Made by a program: the position numbers and the translations under genes
In this document: positions 14,759 through 23,995 of the stretch, piece by piece
Layout of the letters: every line of letters begins with the position of its first letter
Position numbering within the stretch: position 1 is the first letter of the stretch
The notes under the pieces: generated by a model
Told to the model about the DNA's origin: nothing
The model's input: only the letters and a program-made list of their open reading frames with translations
The model's database searches: none
Origin: an uncultured Clostridia bacterium
GTDB lineage: Bacteria; Bacillota; Clostridia; Christensenellales; Borkfalkiaceae
Reading direction: 5' to 3'
Length of the DNA: 64,000 nucleotides
Assembly: GCA_947589385.1 (NCBI GenBank)
Contig: CANPZW010000004.1
Coordinates: 1 to 64,000 of the forward strand

Positions 14759-15283
14759 ATGTCGGCAAATTTCGAAGCAAAAAAAGCGGTCGTCGCCGAA
14801 ATAACGGAAAAAATCAAGGCTTCCAAGTCCGTAGTTTTCGTGGATTACAAAGGGCTTACCGTAGCTGAGGTTTCCAAACTGCGCAACGATTGCAGGGCAG
14901 CTGGCTGCGAATACAAGGTTTATAAGAATACGCTTGTAAGAAAGGCTTTGAACGAGTTGGGCTTTAAGGAATTTGACAGCGACCTCAACGGTCCTACCGC
15001 CGTAGCGTTCGGACAGGACGAAACGGGCGCGGCTAAAATTATGGTTAAAGCCGCAAAGGACTACGAGGAAAAGGTTATTCTGAAAAGCGCGTTCGTTGAC
15101 AACGCATACGTCGATAAAAAGGGCGTAAGCGCGCTTGCGACAATGCCCTCGAAGGAAGAACTGCTTGCAAAGTTGCTCGGTTCGCTGCAAGCGCCCGTCG
15201 CAAACCTTGCGGGAATACTTTCCAACATGGTCGCACAGCTTCCCCGCGTACTCAACGCGGTTGCGGAAAAGAAACAGGCGTAA
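14759..15283 (+). CDS. rplJ: 50S ribosomal protein L10, 174 aa
   Basis: Base of the L7/L12 stalk. 'SVVFVDYKGLTVAEVSKLR' and 'YKVYKNTLVRKAL' are the conserved N-terminal rRNA-binding part; the C-terminal helix binds L12 dimers. Start preceded by AAGGAGG. Represses its own mRNA through the leader upstream. Confidence 0.97.
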   Translation: MSANFEAKKAVVAEITEKIKASKSVVFVDYKGLTVAEVSKLRNDCRAAGCEYKVYKNTLVRKALNELGFKEFDSDLNGPTAVAFGQDETGAAKIMVKAAKDYEEKVILKSAFVDNAYVDKKGVSALATMPSKEELLAKLLGSLQAPVANLAGILSNMVAQLPRVLNAVAEKKQA

Positions 15284-15395
15284 AGGCTGCTTAACGCAAA
15301 GAGTTTTACGGTTTTTGGACTTAAAAACCGAAAGGGTGCGCGCCGCCCGACAGTGCGCAAATTAAAATAAAAAATTATATCAGGAGAATAAAAAA

Positions 15396-15776
15396 ATGGC
15401 AGACGTAAAGAAAATGATAGAAGAAATCAAGAGCATGACCGTTCTTGAACTCAATGAACTTGTAAAGGCAATCGAAGAAGAATTCGGCGTAAGCGCGGCG
15501 GCTCCCGTAGCCGTAGCGGCGGCTCCCGTGGCAGGCGCGGCGGCAGCTGCTCCCGCAGCCGAAGAAAAGACCGAATTCAACGTAGTCCTTAAAGACGCAG
15601 GCGCTAAGAAAATCGACGTTATAAAGGTCGTTCGCGCATTCACGGGTCTTGGACTTGTTGAAGCAAAGAGCGCGGTAGAAAAGGGCGGCGTGCTTAAAGA
15701 GAACGTTGCAAAGGAAGAGGCAGAAAAGATTCTTGCCGACCTCAAAGCGGCAGGCGCAAACGCCGTTCTCGAATAA
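15396..15776 (+). CDS. rplL: 50S ribosomal protein L7/L12, 126 aa
   Basis: N-terminal dimer domain, an Ala/Pro-rich hinge (about residues 33-55), then the C-terminal factor-binding domain with '[27 protein letters not shown]'. It recruits translational GTPases to the ribosome. AGGAG precedes the ATG. rpoB normally follows in Firmicutes but is absent here. Confidence 0.97.
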   Translation: MADVKKMIEEIKSMTVLELNELVKAIEEEFGVSAAAPVAVAAAPVAGAAAAAPAAEEKTEFNVVLKDAGAKKIDVIKVVRAFTGLGLVEAKSAVEKGGVLKENVAKEEAEKILADLKAAGANAVLE

Positions 15777-15803
15777 TTTTCGGACGGAAACGGAAATTCA
15801 ATC

Positions 15804-15845
15804 GCCGCGCGGGCAGTCCTGCCCGCGCGGCTTGCTGTTTTTTTT
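15804..15845 (+). terminator. Terminator after rplL
   Basis: GCCGCGCGGGCA-GTCC-TGCCCGCGCGGC, 12 bp perfect, then CTTGCTG and a long T run. It closes the rplJ-rplL transcript, so rpoBC cannot be read from here. Confidence 0.9.
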
Positions 15846-15875
15846 ATATTTTTAACCTAAAATCAATCAAATTGC

Positions 15876-15904
15876 TTGACGAGCCGTACTTTTACGGGTA
15901 AAAT
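15876..15904 (+). promoter_or_regulatory. Promoter of the cyclophilin-like lipoprotein gene
   Basis: TTGACG (15876-15881), 17 bases, TAAAAT (15899-15904). Confidence 0.65.
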
Positions 15905-15940
15905 ATTAAGGTATTATTTATATTGGGAAAAATATATACG

Positions 15941-16846
15941 ATGATTAAAAATCTTCTGAAAAAATTGTTTTTATCGGCAACAGTACTCTGTACGGTGGGC
16001 GCTGCCGCGGCAATGTCCGCCTGCAATATCGAAACTTCCCACCCCGAAGTAAAAATTACGGTCGAGTTCGATTCAACAACATACGAGCTGGACTATATCC
16101 TTTATAGAAATATGTACCCCAACACGGTCCGCCACTTTATGGAGCTTTCCGAAAACGGCTTTTACGACAATATGGTCGTGCACAATTATACTTCCAACGA
16201 TTGGTTCTCGGGCGGATACTATTACGACGCGGACGCATATTCGGCGGCGGCTTCGGGCGGTACGGGCGCGATGAGCGAATATCTTGAAGACCACTCAGCC
16301 GAGCAGTCCTATCTCAAACTTTTCGAGGAGGACAAGATGGCTTCCACCGTTTATAGATATTCGGGTTCTTCTTCTGTGGCGGCGGACGACGCGCTTCCCT
16401 CGCTTATCGGCGAATTTTACAACAACATCAAACAGGAAATAAAGCAGGGTTCGCTTTCGGCAAGCTACGGTTCGTTGAAAATGTTCTATTATGATAAGAC
16501 CACTACCGAAAAGGTGAGTGTCACGCCCACGTCCGACCGCGTAGTTATGGCGGATTATAAGAACAACAGCGCGACTTCGCTTTTCATGATGCAGGTGGGC
16601 GCAAGCTCGTCCTACGGCAAGGACGACTACTGCGTGTTCGGCAGGCTTGACAACACTTCCGTTTTAAGCGATTTGCAGGAAGCGGTAAGCGAATATCTGA
16701 GGAACAGCGATTTGGTTTCCGCGAACAACGTGTCCGTCGAAAACGACATTGAAATGTTCTCCGACGCGGACAGGCATCTGGCGCAGGATTTCCAGCTTAC
16801 AAACGCGCCCATTCTTATAAAAACCGTGAAAGTTACAAAGTATTGA
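15941..16846 (+). CDS. Cyclophilin-like peptidyl-prolyl isomerase lipoprotein, 301 aa
   Basis: Signal peptide with lipobox MSAC (Cys28). The mature N-terminus 'TVEFDSTTYELDYILYRNMYPNTVRHFMELSENGFYDNMVVHNY' follows the cyclophilin pattern: 'APNTVxNFxxLxxxGFYDGxxFHR', with NTV and GFYDN clear. The catalytic Arg of the FHR motif is replaced by Asn (VHNY), so isomerase activity is doubtful. It is probably surface-anchored and acts on exported proteins. The ATG at 15941 is chosen over a TTG at 15923 because it gives a normal signal peptide; the SD is weak either way. Confidence 0.78.
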   Translation: MIKNLLKKLFLSATVLCTVGAAAAMSACNIETSHPEVKITVEFDSTTYELDYILYRNMYPNTVRHFMELSENGFYDNMVVHNYTSNDWFSGGYYYDADAYSAAASGGTGAMSEYLEDHSAEQSYLKLFEEDKMASTVYRYSGSSSVAADDALPSLIGEFYNNIKQEIKQGSLSASYGSLKMFYYDKTTTEKVSVTPTSDRVVMADYKNNSATSLFMMQVGASSSYGKDDYCVFGRLDNTSVLSDLQEAVSEYLRNSDLVSANNVSVENDIEMFSDADRHLAQDFQLTNAPILIKTVKVTKY

Positions 16847-16864
16847 TTTAAAAAAATATACGTT

Positions 16865-16905
16865 GCGGCGCTGCGGAAAAATTCCGCAGCGCCGCTTGAA
16901 TTTTT
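16865..16905 (+). terminator. Terminator of the cyclophilin-like gene
   Basis: GCGGCGCTGCGGAA / TTCCGCAGCGCCGC, 14 bp perfect, 3-base loop (16865-16895), then TTGAATTTTT. Confidence 0.8.
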
Positions 16906-17035
16906 GCAATTAACTTTGCCAATTAAAGCGCAACGGTTGGCAATAAAAAGCCGAATAAGTCCGAAGAGTTGAAGGATACGGCTGTTTTCTGTTCTTTACC
17001 CGTTGCACTTGATAGTATAATTCACCATAACGTAA

Positions 17036-17065
17036 AAGCTCCCCGCGTTTTAACGCGGGGAGCTT
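17036..17065 (-). terminator. Terminator of the EF-G-like gene
   Basis: AAGCTCCCCGCG / CGCGGGGAGCTT, 12 bp, 6-base loop. On the minus strand it ends in TTTT, 7 bases after the stop codon. Confidence 0.85.
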
Positions 17066-17071
17066 CTAATA

Positions 17072-19126
17072 TTATTGTTTGTTTTCGTTTATTATTTTTT
17101 CCGCGAACTGAGGGGGTACTTCCTCGTAACGCAGGAATTCGGTTGAGAACCTGCCCTGTCCGCGGGTCAGCGCGCGCAGGTCTGTCGCATATTTTGCGAC
17201 CTCGGACAGGGGCACTTCGGCGATAACGGTGGTGCTGCCACCCTCGGTTGCGCTCTCCACAATACGCCCGCGGCGTTTGGAAATATCGCCCATGACCGCG
17301 CCCAAATATTCGTTGGGAGCCGCCGCTTTCAGTTTGAGAACGGGTTCAAGCAAAACGGGTTTCGCGTTTTTTATGCCTTCCCTGAACGCAAGCGCCGCCG
17401 CGGCTTTGAACGCCATTTCGGAAGAATCCACGTCGTGATAGCTTCCGTCGAAGAGCACGGCTTTCACGCCGATTACGGGATAGCCCGCAAGAACGCCCCT
17501 TGCCATGCACTCGCGCAAGCCTTTTTCAACGGCGGGAATATACTGCTTGGGAACGGCTCCGCCGACGACTTCGTCGGCAAATTCGAAGTCGGATTCGCAG
17601 GGTTCGAAGCGCACTTTGCAGTGCCCGTATTGACCGTGCCCGCCCGTCTGTTTCTTGTGTTTGCCTTCCGCCGTGGCGGTGGTGCGAATCGTTTCGCGGT
17701 AGGGGATGCGGGGTTCGGAAAGAACAACGTCAACCCCGTAACGCGCTTTAAGCCGCTTTGCAAGAATTTCTATATGGATTTCGCCCTGACCGTTGAGTAT
17801 CATTTCTCCCGTTTCGGGACGTTTTTCTATGTTGAAGGTATAATCTTCCTCACACATTTTCGAGAATCCGCTGAAAACCTTTTCCTCGTCGCCTTTAACC
17901 GCCGCCGTAACCGCCATGGAAAGGCAGGGGCGGGGGAAACGGATAGGGTCGAACTGAATGTTTGTTCCCACGGCGCAAAGAGTGTCGTTGGTGTCGGTAT
18001 AGGAAAGCTTGTTGACGGCGCCTATGTCGCCCGCGCAAAGTTCGGTGACCAATTCGGTTTTCTTGCCGCGCAAAGTGAAAATCTGGCCTATGCGCTCTTC
18101 CTTGCCCTTTGCTGAGTTGAATACTGTCATGCCCGATTTAAGGCAGCCGCGATAGACCTTGATATAATTGAGTTTGCCGGAGTAGGGGTCGGAAGCCGTC
18201 TTGAATACCTGCGCGGCGAAAGGTCCGTCGTCCTCGCAGCCTACGTTCACAAGTTCGTCGGAGTCGTAGTCGGTGGCAAGCGTGGTTTTGCGCTCGTTTG
18301 CGGTGGGCATATAGCGTACTATTTCGTCGAGAAGATTTATAACGCCCCTGTTCTGCAATGCGCTGCCCGCCATAACGGGAATTACGCTGCCCGTGGCAAT
18401 GCCCTTTCTTATGCCGTAAACGGCTTCTTCTTTGGTAAGTTTGCCGTTTTCGAAGTATTTGTCGAGAAGCCCGTCGTCGTTTTCGGCAGCAGTTTCCATA
18501 AGCGAAGCCTGCATTTCGTCCATACGCTGTTTAAGGTCGGCGGGAACTTCTATTTCCACGCGTCCCGTAGAGGAAAATTCGTACGCCTTCTCCTGAATGG
18601 CGTTTACGAAGCCTTCCATTCTGCCGTTCTGCATAATGGGTATCTGAATGGGCGCAAGTTTGCCTGCGTACTTTTCGCGCAAGGCGTTAATGGTGCCTAT
18701 GTAGTCGGCGTTGGGCTTATCCATGCCGTTAATGAATATGATTAGCGGTTTGCCGAGTTTAAGACAGTAGTCAACCACGCTTTCCGAACCAATGGGTAAA
18801 ATTCCGTTCGCGCCTATAACCAGCACGGCTCCGCCGCATGCCGCAAGCCCTTCGCGGCGCTCGCCTTCGAAGTCGTAAAATCCGGGCAGGTCGAGAAGAT
18901 TTATCTTCACCTCTTTCCAAAGCAGATACGCACAGGACGTGTTTATGGAAATCTGTTTCTGTTTCTCCTGTTCGTCGAAGTCCATCACCGTCGTGCCTGC
19001 GCCGACGGAACCCATTCTGTCTATTGCCCTGCCGTTAAAAAGCATAGCCTCGCAAAGGGTAGTTTTGCCTTCGCCGCTGTGACCTATTACGGCAATGTTT
19101 CTGATGTTTTTAGAATTTATTGTCAT
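17072..19126 (-). CDS. EF-G-like translational GTPase (FusA2 type), 684 aa
   Basis: GTP-binding P-loop GHSGEGKT (15-22), then the switch-2 motif as DLPGFYDF, where housekeeping EF-G has DTPGHVDF. The catalytic His is thus replaced, as in the EF-G2/FusA2 subgroup. Domains II-V follow in EF-G order ('GGAVPKQYIPAVEKGLRE' is domain IV). It is expected to bind ribosomes with weak or altered GTPase; a role in translocation or ribosome release is inferred, and the subfamily's job is poorly known. The ATG at 19126 is chosen because AAGGTGG lies 7 bases before it and covers the alternative GTG. It stands where rpoBC/str genes usually lie, but in the opposite direction. Confidence 0.88.
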   Translation of the reverse strand: MTINSKNIRNIAVIGHSGEGKTTLCEAMLFNGRAIDRMGSVGAGTTVMDFDEQEKQKQISINTSCAYLLWKEVKINLLDLPGFYDFEGERREGLAACGGAVLVIGANGILPIGSESVVDYCLKLGKPLIIFINGMDKPNADYIGTINALREKYAGKLAPIQIPIMQNGRMEGFVNAIQEKAYEFSSTGRVEIEVPADLKQRMDEMQASLMETAAENDDGLLDKYFENGKLTKEEAVYGIRKGIATGSVIPVMAGSALQNRGVINLLDEIVRYMPTANERKTTLATDYDSDELVNVGCEDDGPFAAQVFKTASDPYSGKLNYIKVYRGCLKSGMTVFNSAKGKEERIGQIFTLRGKKTELVTELCAGDIGAVNKLSYTDTNDTLCAVGTNIQFDPIRFPRPCLSMAVTAAVKGDEEKVFSGFSKMCEEDYTFNIEKRPETGEMILNGQGEIHIEILAKRLKARYGVDVVLSEPRIPYRETIRTTATAEGKHKKQTGGHGQYGHCKVRFEPCESDFEFADEVVGGAVPKQYIPAVEKGLRECMARGVLAGYPVIGVKAVLFDGSYHDVDSSEMAFKAAAALAFREGIKNAKPVLLEPVLKLKAAAPNEYLGAVMGDISKRRGRIVESATEGGSTTVIAEVPLSEVAKYATDLRALTRGQGRFSTEFLRYEEVPPQFAEKIINENKQ

Positions 19127-19173
19127 TGTATTTTCCACCTTGTCTGCCCGAAATTAAGCAGTTACTTGCAGAC

Positions 19174-19202
19174 ATTATACTATATATTGTAAAATTTTTC
19201 AA
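19174..19202 (-). promoter_or_regulatory. Promoter of the EF-G-like gene
   Basis: Minus strand TTGAAA (19197-19202), 17 bases, TATAAT (19174-19179). Confidence 0.7.
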
Positions 19203-19332
19203 TACCTAATTTCAAAATAAACCCGTTCCGCGGCAATTTTCAAGCCTTTTAAGGCATTATTTTCGAAAGCGCGGGTTATTCCGTTTGAAAAAAACGATTT
19301 TTTGCAATAACCAAGGCAGGAGGAAATTTAAA

Positions 19333-20244
19333 ATGAAGAAAATTTTTAAATCTGTACTGCTTTTTGTGTTCGCGGTTACACTTTGCGCGGCTGCGGCTTG
19401 TTCTACGGGAAAAGTAAAGGTGACGGGCGTCTCCCTCGATAAAGCCGCGCTTTCGCTGACGGTGGGAGGAACGGCGACTCTGAAAGTCTCTGTTTTGCCC
19501 GACGACGCGGAAAACAAATCGGTGGAGTGGTCGTCGTCCGACTCATCCGTGGCAAAGGTGGAAAACGGAACCGTAACGGCGCTTAAAGAGGGTGCGGCGA
19601 CGGTCACGGTAAAGACAAAAGACGGCGGTAAAAAAGCGGACTGCGCCGTAACCGTCGCCGCCGCAAAACTCACCGAAACGCAGTGGGATAAGGTGGTATC
19701 GGATACGCTTTCGGCTGAAAATTTCACTTTGAAGGTCGTACAGCAATCGGGAGAGGAAAAGTACGAAACGGACGCGAAGTACGATAAGCCCAACGGCAGG
19801 ATTTGGAGCAAAAACGAGCCGAGCGTAAGTTGGAGCGAAAGGTATATCGTAAAGACGCAGAGCGAAGTTTCCGACTACACCCTTGACAAGGATAGCGGAA
19901 TGTGGAACGTTTCTTCGGACGACGCGGGCAGTTTCGAAGATGATTTCGGCAGCTGGGAGGGAATAGGCGACGGCGTAAAACAAATGACGGTTGACCTGAT
20001 ACCGACGGCGGAATACAAGGATATTTTGTTTGAAAACGGGGAATATGTATTTGACCTGAGTTTCGAGGAAATTTCTCTTTCCTGCAAAGCCAAGACCGAC
20101 GGAAATCATTTTACGGAAATAACAATGAGTATGGAAGTGGAAACGGACGACGAGGGCAATAAGAGTTTGGTTACGATAGAATATTTCTTTTCGGACTTCG
20201 GAACGACAAGAATAGCTATTCCCGCCGATTTGCCGCAAGCATAA
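19333..20244 (+). CDS. Lipoprotein with bacterial Ig-like (BIG2) domain, 303 aa
   Basis: Signal peptide ending in an AAAC lipobox (Cys23). Residues about 28-100 are a BIG2 domain: 'VTGVSLDKAALSLTVGGTATLKV', 'VLPDDAENKSVEWSSSDSSVAKVENGTVTAL', 'EGAATVTVKT'. Such domains serve adhesion or as spacers on the cell surface. The remaining 200 residues are acidic, beta-rich and unassigned. The ATG at 19333 follows AGGAGG; the longer frame upstream is rejected for lack of SD. Expressed alone, ended by the hairpin at 20273. Confidence 0.85.
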   Translation: MKKIFKSVLLFVFAVTLCAAAACSTGKVKVTGVSLDKAALSLTVGGTATLKVSVLPDDAENKSVEWSSSDSSVAKVENGTVTALKEGAATVTVKTKDGGKKADCAVTVAAAKLTETQWDKVVSDTLSAENFTLKVVQQSGEEKYETDAKYDKPNGRIWSKNEPSVSWSERYIVKTQSEVSDYTLDKDSGMWNVSSDDAGSFEDDFGSWEGIGDGVKQMTVDLIPTAEYKDILFENGEYVFDLSFEEISLSCKAKTDGNHFTEITMSMEVETDDEGNKSLVTIEYFFSDFGTTRIAIPADLPQA

Positions 20245-20272
20245 AGCCCGAGGATTGCCGAGCGGAGAGTAA

Positions 20273-20302
20273 GCGGCGGCGCGGAAAATTCCGCGCCGCC
20301 GC
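20273..20302 (+). terminator. Terminator of the BIG2 lipoprotein gene
   Basis: GCGGCGGCGCGGAA / TTCCGCGCCGCCGC, 14 bp. It starts 28 bases after the stop. A flanking AAGC/GCTT can extend it. Confidence 0.75.
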
Positions 20303-20567
20303 CCGCTTATTCGCACAAAAATTCTGTTAAATTTTCACAAATTCACATTTCCAAGCCCATTTTCAGAGGGTATAAGAAAATTTAATACCTGTCCGCGGGC
20401 GTTTTAAAGAGCGGTTTAACCGAACGAAAAACATGTTTTAAATCAATATCTTGTGCTTTTGGAACGTTAAAAACCGCAATTTCGGGCGTTCGGGCGAAAA
20501 AGTATAAAAATCGGGGCAAAAACAGCATAAAAGAGTATAAAAAACGCAAAAAAACGGCTTAAATTAT
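20303..20567. other. AT-rich gap with no gene
   Basis: About 265 bases, rich in A and in GTATAA-like words. It lies between a terminator and the S10 promoter. I see no ORF, RNA or repeat that can be supported. Confidence 0.5.
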
Positions 20568-20835
20568 TTGACATTTGGCTTTCGGCATTATATAATAGCT
20601 AAGCGTGTTCAAAAAAGTGCGTATGGGTTGACGCGTAAAGTTACTGAAAATCCCCGTAAAGTCAAGCCGTCGGGGCAGATAATTTACGCCGACAAATGTC
20701 CGGACCCGATTCGGGCGACTAACCGCGGCTTATGCAAATTGACGCCGAAAGGTGTTTTTTTATGCCTGCGGCCGCGATACACACGGTTAAGTTGACACGG
20801 AATAAAAATTTTCGGTTAGTATTTAAGGAGTAATT
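20568..20835 (+). promoter_or_regulatory. S10 operon promoter and 5' leader
   Basis: TTGACA (20568-20573), 17 bases, TATAAT (20591-20596) gives a leader of about 230 bases before rpsJ. A second TTGACA lies at about 20794. Leaders of this length before S10 often carry ribosomal-protein control structures; no specific family was recognised. The ORF 20568-20795 overlaps the promoter and is not credible. Confidence 0.7.
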
Positions 20836-21135
20836 ATGGCAGGACAAAAAATCAGAATCAAATTGGCGGCATACGACCACGAACTCGTAGATCTTGCGGC
20901 TCACCGCATAGTCGAGACGATGAAAAAGAGCGGCGCTAAAATTTCGGGACCCGTACCCCTTCCCACGGAAAGGGAGATAGTTACCATTCTCCGTTCCCCC
21001 CACAAGGACAAGGACAGCCGCGAGCAGTTCGAGCAGAGGACGTATAAAAGAATTATCGACATCTATACCCCCAACGCAAAACTTCTGGACACGGTGCATC
21101 TTCCCGCGGGCGTCGATATCAAAATTAAGCTTTGA
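20836..21135 (+). CDS. rpsJ: 30S ribosomal protein S10, 99 aa
   Basis: Complete S10: '[32 protein letters not shown]', then 'GPVPLPTE' and the '[16 protein letters not shown]' loop. It also acts as NusE in antitermination. AAGGAG precedes the ATG. First gene of the S10-spc-alpha cluster. Confidence 0.98.
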   Translation: MAGQKIRIKLAAYDHELVDLAAHRIVETMKKSGAKISGPVPLPTEREIVTILRSPHKDKDSREQFEQRTYKRIIDIYTPNAKLLDTVHLPAGVDIKIKL

Positions 21136-21284
21136 TTTCCGGGGATTGCGGGAACAATATATCATTATATCAATATTAAATAATTATGTAATCGCGATAC
21201 TCTACGGCTTGCCGACGACGGAAATCGGCGCAACGGCAAAACGCGGTATCTTCCGATAAAAAATAAAACGGAGGAACTTTATCA

Positions 21285-21914
21285 ATGAATAAAGCAATCA
21301 TCGGCCGTAAAGCGGGTATGACCCAGATATTTACGGCGGAGGGCAAGGTGATTCCCGTAACCGTCATACAGGCGGGTCCCTGCCCCGTAGTGCAAATCAA
21401 AACTGTTGAAAAAGACGGCTATTCCGCCTTGAAGCTCGGTTTTGACGAAGCTAAGGAAAAGGCGCTTTCAAAGCCCGACCTCGGTCAATTCAAAAAGGCG
21501 GGCGTGAAACCCTGCAAGGTCTTGAAGGAATTCCGTCTCGACGGCGCCGCTTCTTATGAAGTCGGCAAGGAAATCAAGGTTGACGTGTTCGCCGCCGGCG
21601 ACAAGGTTGACGTGCACGGCGTTTCGAAAGGCCACGGCTTTTCGGGCGTAATCAAAAGGTGGAACCAGCACAGGCTGAAAGAAACCCACGGCGTAGGTCC
21701 CGTACACAGAGAACCGGGCTCCATGGGCGCAAACAGTTCGCCTTCGAGAGTATTCAAGAACAAACATCTCGCCGGACAGTACGGCGTCGATAACGTGACC
21801 GTTCAGAACCTTGAAATCGTAAGAGTGGACGCAGAGAGAAACTGTCTGCTTATAAAGGGTTCGGTTCCCGGCCCCAACGGTGCGGTCGTTACCATAAACG
21901 ACACCGTTAAGTAA
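21285..21914 (+). CDS. rplC: 50S ribosomal protein L3, 209 aa
   Basis: L3 with '[10 protein letters not shown]' at the start and the central loop '[23 protein letters not shown]' that reaches the peptidyl transferase centre. GGAGG stands before the ATG. A 149-base gap separates it from rpsJ. Confidence 0.98.
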   Translation: MNKAIIGRKAGMTQIFTAEGKVIPVTVIQAGPCPVVQIKTVEKDGYSALKLGFDEAKEKALSKPDLGQFKKAGVKPCKVLKEFRLDGAASYEVGKEIKVDVFAAGDKVDVHGVSKGHGFSGVIKRWNQHRLKETHGVGPVHREPGSMGANSSPSRVFKNKHLAGQYGVDNVTVQNLEIVRVDAERNCLLIKGSVPGPNGAVVTINDTVK

Positions 21915-21928
21915 GGAGGACAAGACAA

Positions 21929-22555
21929 ATGCCTAATATAAAAGTGTATAAAATGGACGGCACCGAAGCGGGCGAAATGAGCCTGTCGGACAAGGTTTTC
22001 GGAGCCGAATATAACGAGGCTTTAATTCACCAGGCGGTCGTAACCCGCCTTGCCAACGAAAGACAGGGCACGAAATCCACCCTCACCCGCACGGAAGTGC
22101 GCGGCGGCGGCAAGAAGCCGTGGAGACAGAAGGGCACGGGCAACGCCCGCCAAGGCTCGATAAGGGCGCCCCAATGGATAAAGGGCGGCGTAGTGTTCGC
22201 TCCAAAGAGCCGCGATTTTTCCAAGGATATGAACAAGAAGGCGAAAGCCGGGGCGCTTGTTTCCGCGCTTTCCAAAAAGGTTGCGGACGGAGAGCTGATT
22301 GTCATAGACAGCTTACAGGTTAAGGAAGGCAAGACAAGGGAGATGGAAGCTTTCCGCAAGGCGTTGAAACTTGACAAGACATCGCTTGTGGTTATGGACA
22401 ACAACGACGAAAAGGTAATACTTGCGGCAAGAAATCTTGCAAAGCTTTCGACCCTGCCCGTAGCGCAGATATCCACTTACGAAGTGGTTGCAAATTCCAA
22501 GGTCGTTCTGACAAAGGCGGCGGTAGAAAAAATTGAGGAGGCATACGGAGAATAA
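21929..22555 (+). CDS. rplD: 50S ribosomal protein L4, 208 aa
   Basis: L4 with the tunnel-lining loop 'EVRGGGKKPWRQKGTGNARQGSIRAPQ' (about residues 52-78). In other bacteria it represses the S10 operon. Its stop overlaps the rplW start by one base. Confidence 0.98.
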   Translation: MPNIKVYKMDGTEAGEMSLSDKVFGAEYNEALIHQAVVTRLANERQGTKSTLTRTEVRGGGKKPWRQKGTGNARQGSIRAPQWIKGGVVFAPKSRDFSKDMNKKAKAGALVSALSKKVADGELIVIDSLQVKEGKTREMEAFRKALKLDKTSLVVMDNNDEKVILAARNLAKLSTLPVAQISTYEVVANSKVVLTKAAVEKIEEAYGE

Positions 22556-22845
22556 TGTTTGCCGAAGATATCATAATTAAGCCCCTTCTGACCGAAAAAG
22601 GCTACGACGGGATTGCGGATAAGAAATACACGTTCATCGTAAGAAAGTCCGCCGACAAAAGGCAGATTAAAGCCGCCGTCGAAAAGCTGTTCGGCGTAAG
22701 CGTCAAAAGCGTGAACACCGTAAACTGCAAGGGCAAAAAGAAGAGAATGGGAAAATACGAGGGATATACCCCCGACTACAAGAAGGCGATCGTCCAGCTT
22801 AAAGCTGACTCCAAGGCGATTGAGTACTTCGACTCGTTATCGTAA
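22555..22845 (+). CDS. rplW: 50S ribosomal protein L23, 96 aa
   Basis: L23 ('IIKPLLTEKGYDGI', 'VEKLFGVSVKSVNTVNCKGKKKRMG'). It sits at the tunnel exit and is the docking site for trigger factor and SRP. The start ATG overlaps the rplD stop, indicating coupled translation. Confidence 0.98.
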   Translation: MFAEDIIIKPLLTEKGYDGIADKKYTFIVRKSADKRQIKAAVEKLFGVSVKSVNTVNCKGKKKRMGKYEGYTPDYKKAIVQLKADSKAIEYFDSLS

Positions 22846-22860
22846 GGAGGTAAGTTTTAA

Positions 22861-23688
22861 ATGGCAATCAAGAGATATAAACCCACCTCCGCCGCCCGCC
22901 GTTTCATGACGGTGAGCGCCTACACGGAAATCACAAGCACCAAGCCCGAAAGGAGCTTGCTGCACGACAAGCGCAAAACCGGCGGCAGAAACAACCAGGG
23001 TAAAATAACCGTACGCCATATAGGCGGCGGCAACAGAATCAAATACAGAATTATCGACTTCAAGCGCAACAAGGACGGCATCCCCGCAACGGTCAAGTCA
23101 ATACAATACGACCCCAACCGTTCTGCGAACATAGCTTTGCTTGCTTATGCGGACGGCGAAAAGAGATACATTCTCGCGCCCGTAGGTTTGAACGTAGGTG
23201 ATAAGGTCGTATCGGGAGTAGGCGCGGACATCAAGTCCGGCAACTGCCTGCCCCTTTCCGAAATCCCCGTGGGCACGGTTGTGCACGCTATCGAAATGAA
23301 ACCGGGCAGGGGCGCACAGGTTGCGCGCGCCGCAGGCATTTCCGCCCAGATTATGGCAAAGGAAGGCGCTTATGCGACCGTTAAAATGCCTTCGGGCGAA
23401 ATGAGGCTGATTCCCCTCAAATGCAAGGCGACCATAGGTCAGGTAGGCAACCTCGAACACGAAATAATCCGCGTCGGCAAAGCCGGTAAAACGAGATATC
23501 TCGGTATCCGTCCCACCGTCCGCGGCTCGGTCATGAACCCCAACGACCACCCTCACGGCGGCGGCGAAGGCAAGAGCCCCGTAGGCCATGCAGGTCCTAT
23601 GACCCCTTGGGGCAAGCCCGCTTTGGGTTACAAGACCAGAAAGAAGAAGAATACCACTTCCAAGTTTATCTTGAAGAGAATCAATTAA
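22861..23688 (+). CDS. rplB: 50S ribosomal protein L2, 275 aa
   Basis: L2 with the C-terminal '[22 protein letters not shown]' block that includes the conserved His near the peptidyl transferase centre. Typical length. SD AAGGAGGT. Confidence 0.98.
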   Translation: MAIKRYKPTSAARRFMTVSAYTEITSTKPERSLLHDKRKTGGRNNQGKITVRHIGGGNRIKYRIIDFKRNKDGIPATVKSIQYDPNRSANIALLAYADGEKRYILAPVGLNVGDKVVSGVGADIKSGNCLPLSEIPVGTVVHAIEMKPGRGAQVARAAGISAQIMAKEGAYATVKMPSGEMRLIPLKCKATIGQVGNLEHEIIRVGKAGKTRYLGIRPTVRGSVMNPNDHPHGGGEGKSPVGHAGPMTPWGKPALGYKTRKKKNTTSKFILKRIN

Positions 23689-23701
23689 GGAGGAATAGAC
23701 A

Positions 23702-23983
23702 ATGTCAAGAAGCGTTAAGAAAGGGCCTTATGCCGAAGCTCGGCTTATGTCAAGGATAGAGGCGATGAACGCTGCCGGCGAGAAGAAGGTTGTAAAAACC
23801 TGGTCTCGCGCGACAACGATATTCCCCCAGATGGTAGGACACACTATTGCCGTTTACGACGGCAGAAAGCACGTTCCCGTATATATTACGGAGGATATGG
23901 TAGGCTGCAAACTCGGCGAGTTCGCGCCCACCAGAACGTTCAAGGGACATGCGGCGAAAAGCGCTGCCGCAGCCAAGAAGTAA
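23702..23983 (+). CDS. rpsS: 30S ribosomal protein S19, 93 aa
   Basis: 'SRSVKKGPY' start and '[36 protein letters not shown]' core. Head protein of the small subunit. SD AAGGAGG. Confidence 0.98.
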   Translation: MSRSVKKGPYAEARLMSRIEAMNAAGEKKVVKTWSRATTIFPQMVGHTIAVYDGRKHVPVYITEDMVGCKLGEFAPTRTFKGHAAKSAAAAKK

Positions 23984-23995
23984 GGAGTTTGAATT

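Noticed and set aside
13693..14826. 377-aa antisense ORF over rplA and the L10 leader
   Set aside because: Covers certain features on the other strand and crosses the rplJ promoter and leader.
16969..17226. 85-aa plus-strand ORF
   Set aside because: Spans the EF-G terminator and the 3' end of the EF-G-like gene in antisense; no SD.
17435..18115. 226-aa antisense ORF in the EF-G-like gene
   Set aside because: Long only because of the codon bias of the real gene on the other strand; no family motif.
20568..20795. 75-aa ORF upstream of rpsJ
   Set aside because: Starts inside the -35 box of the S10 promoter and has no SD.
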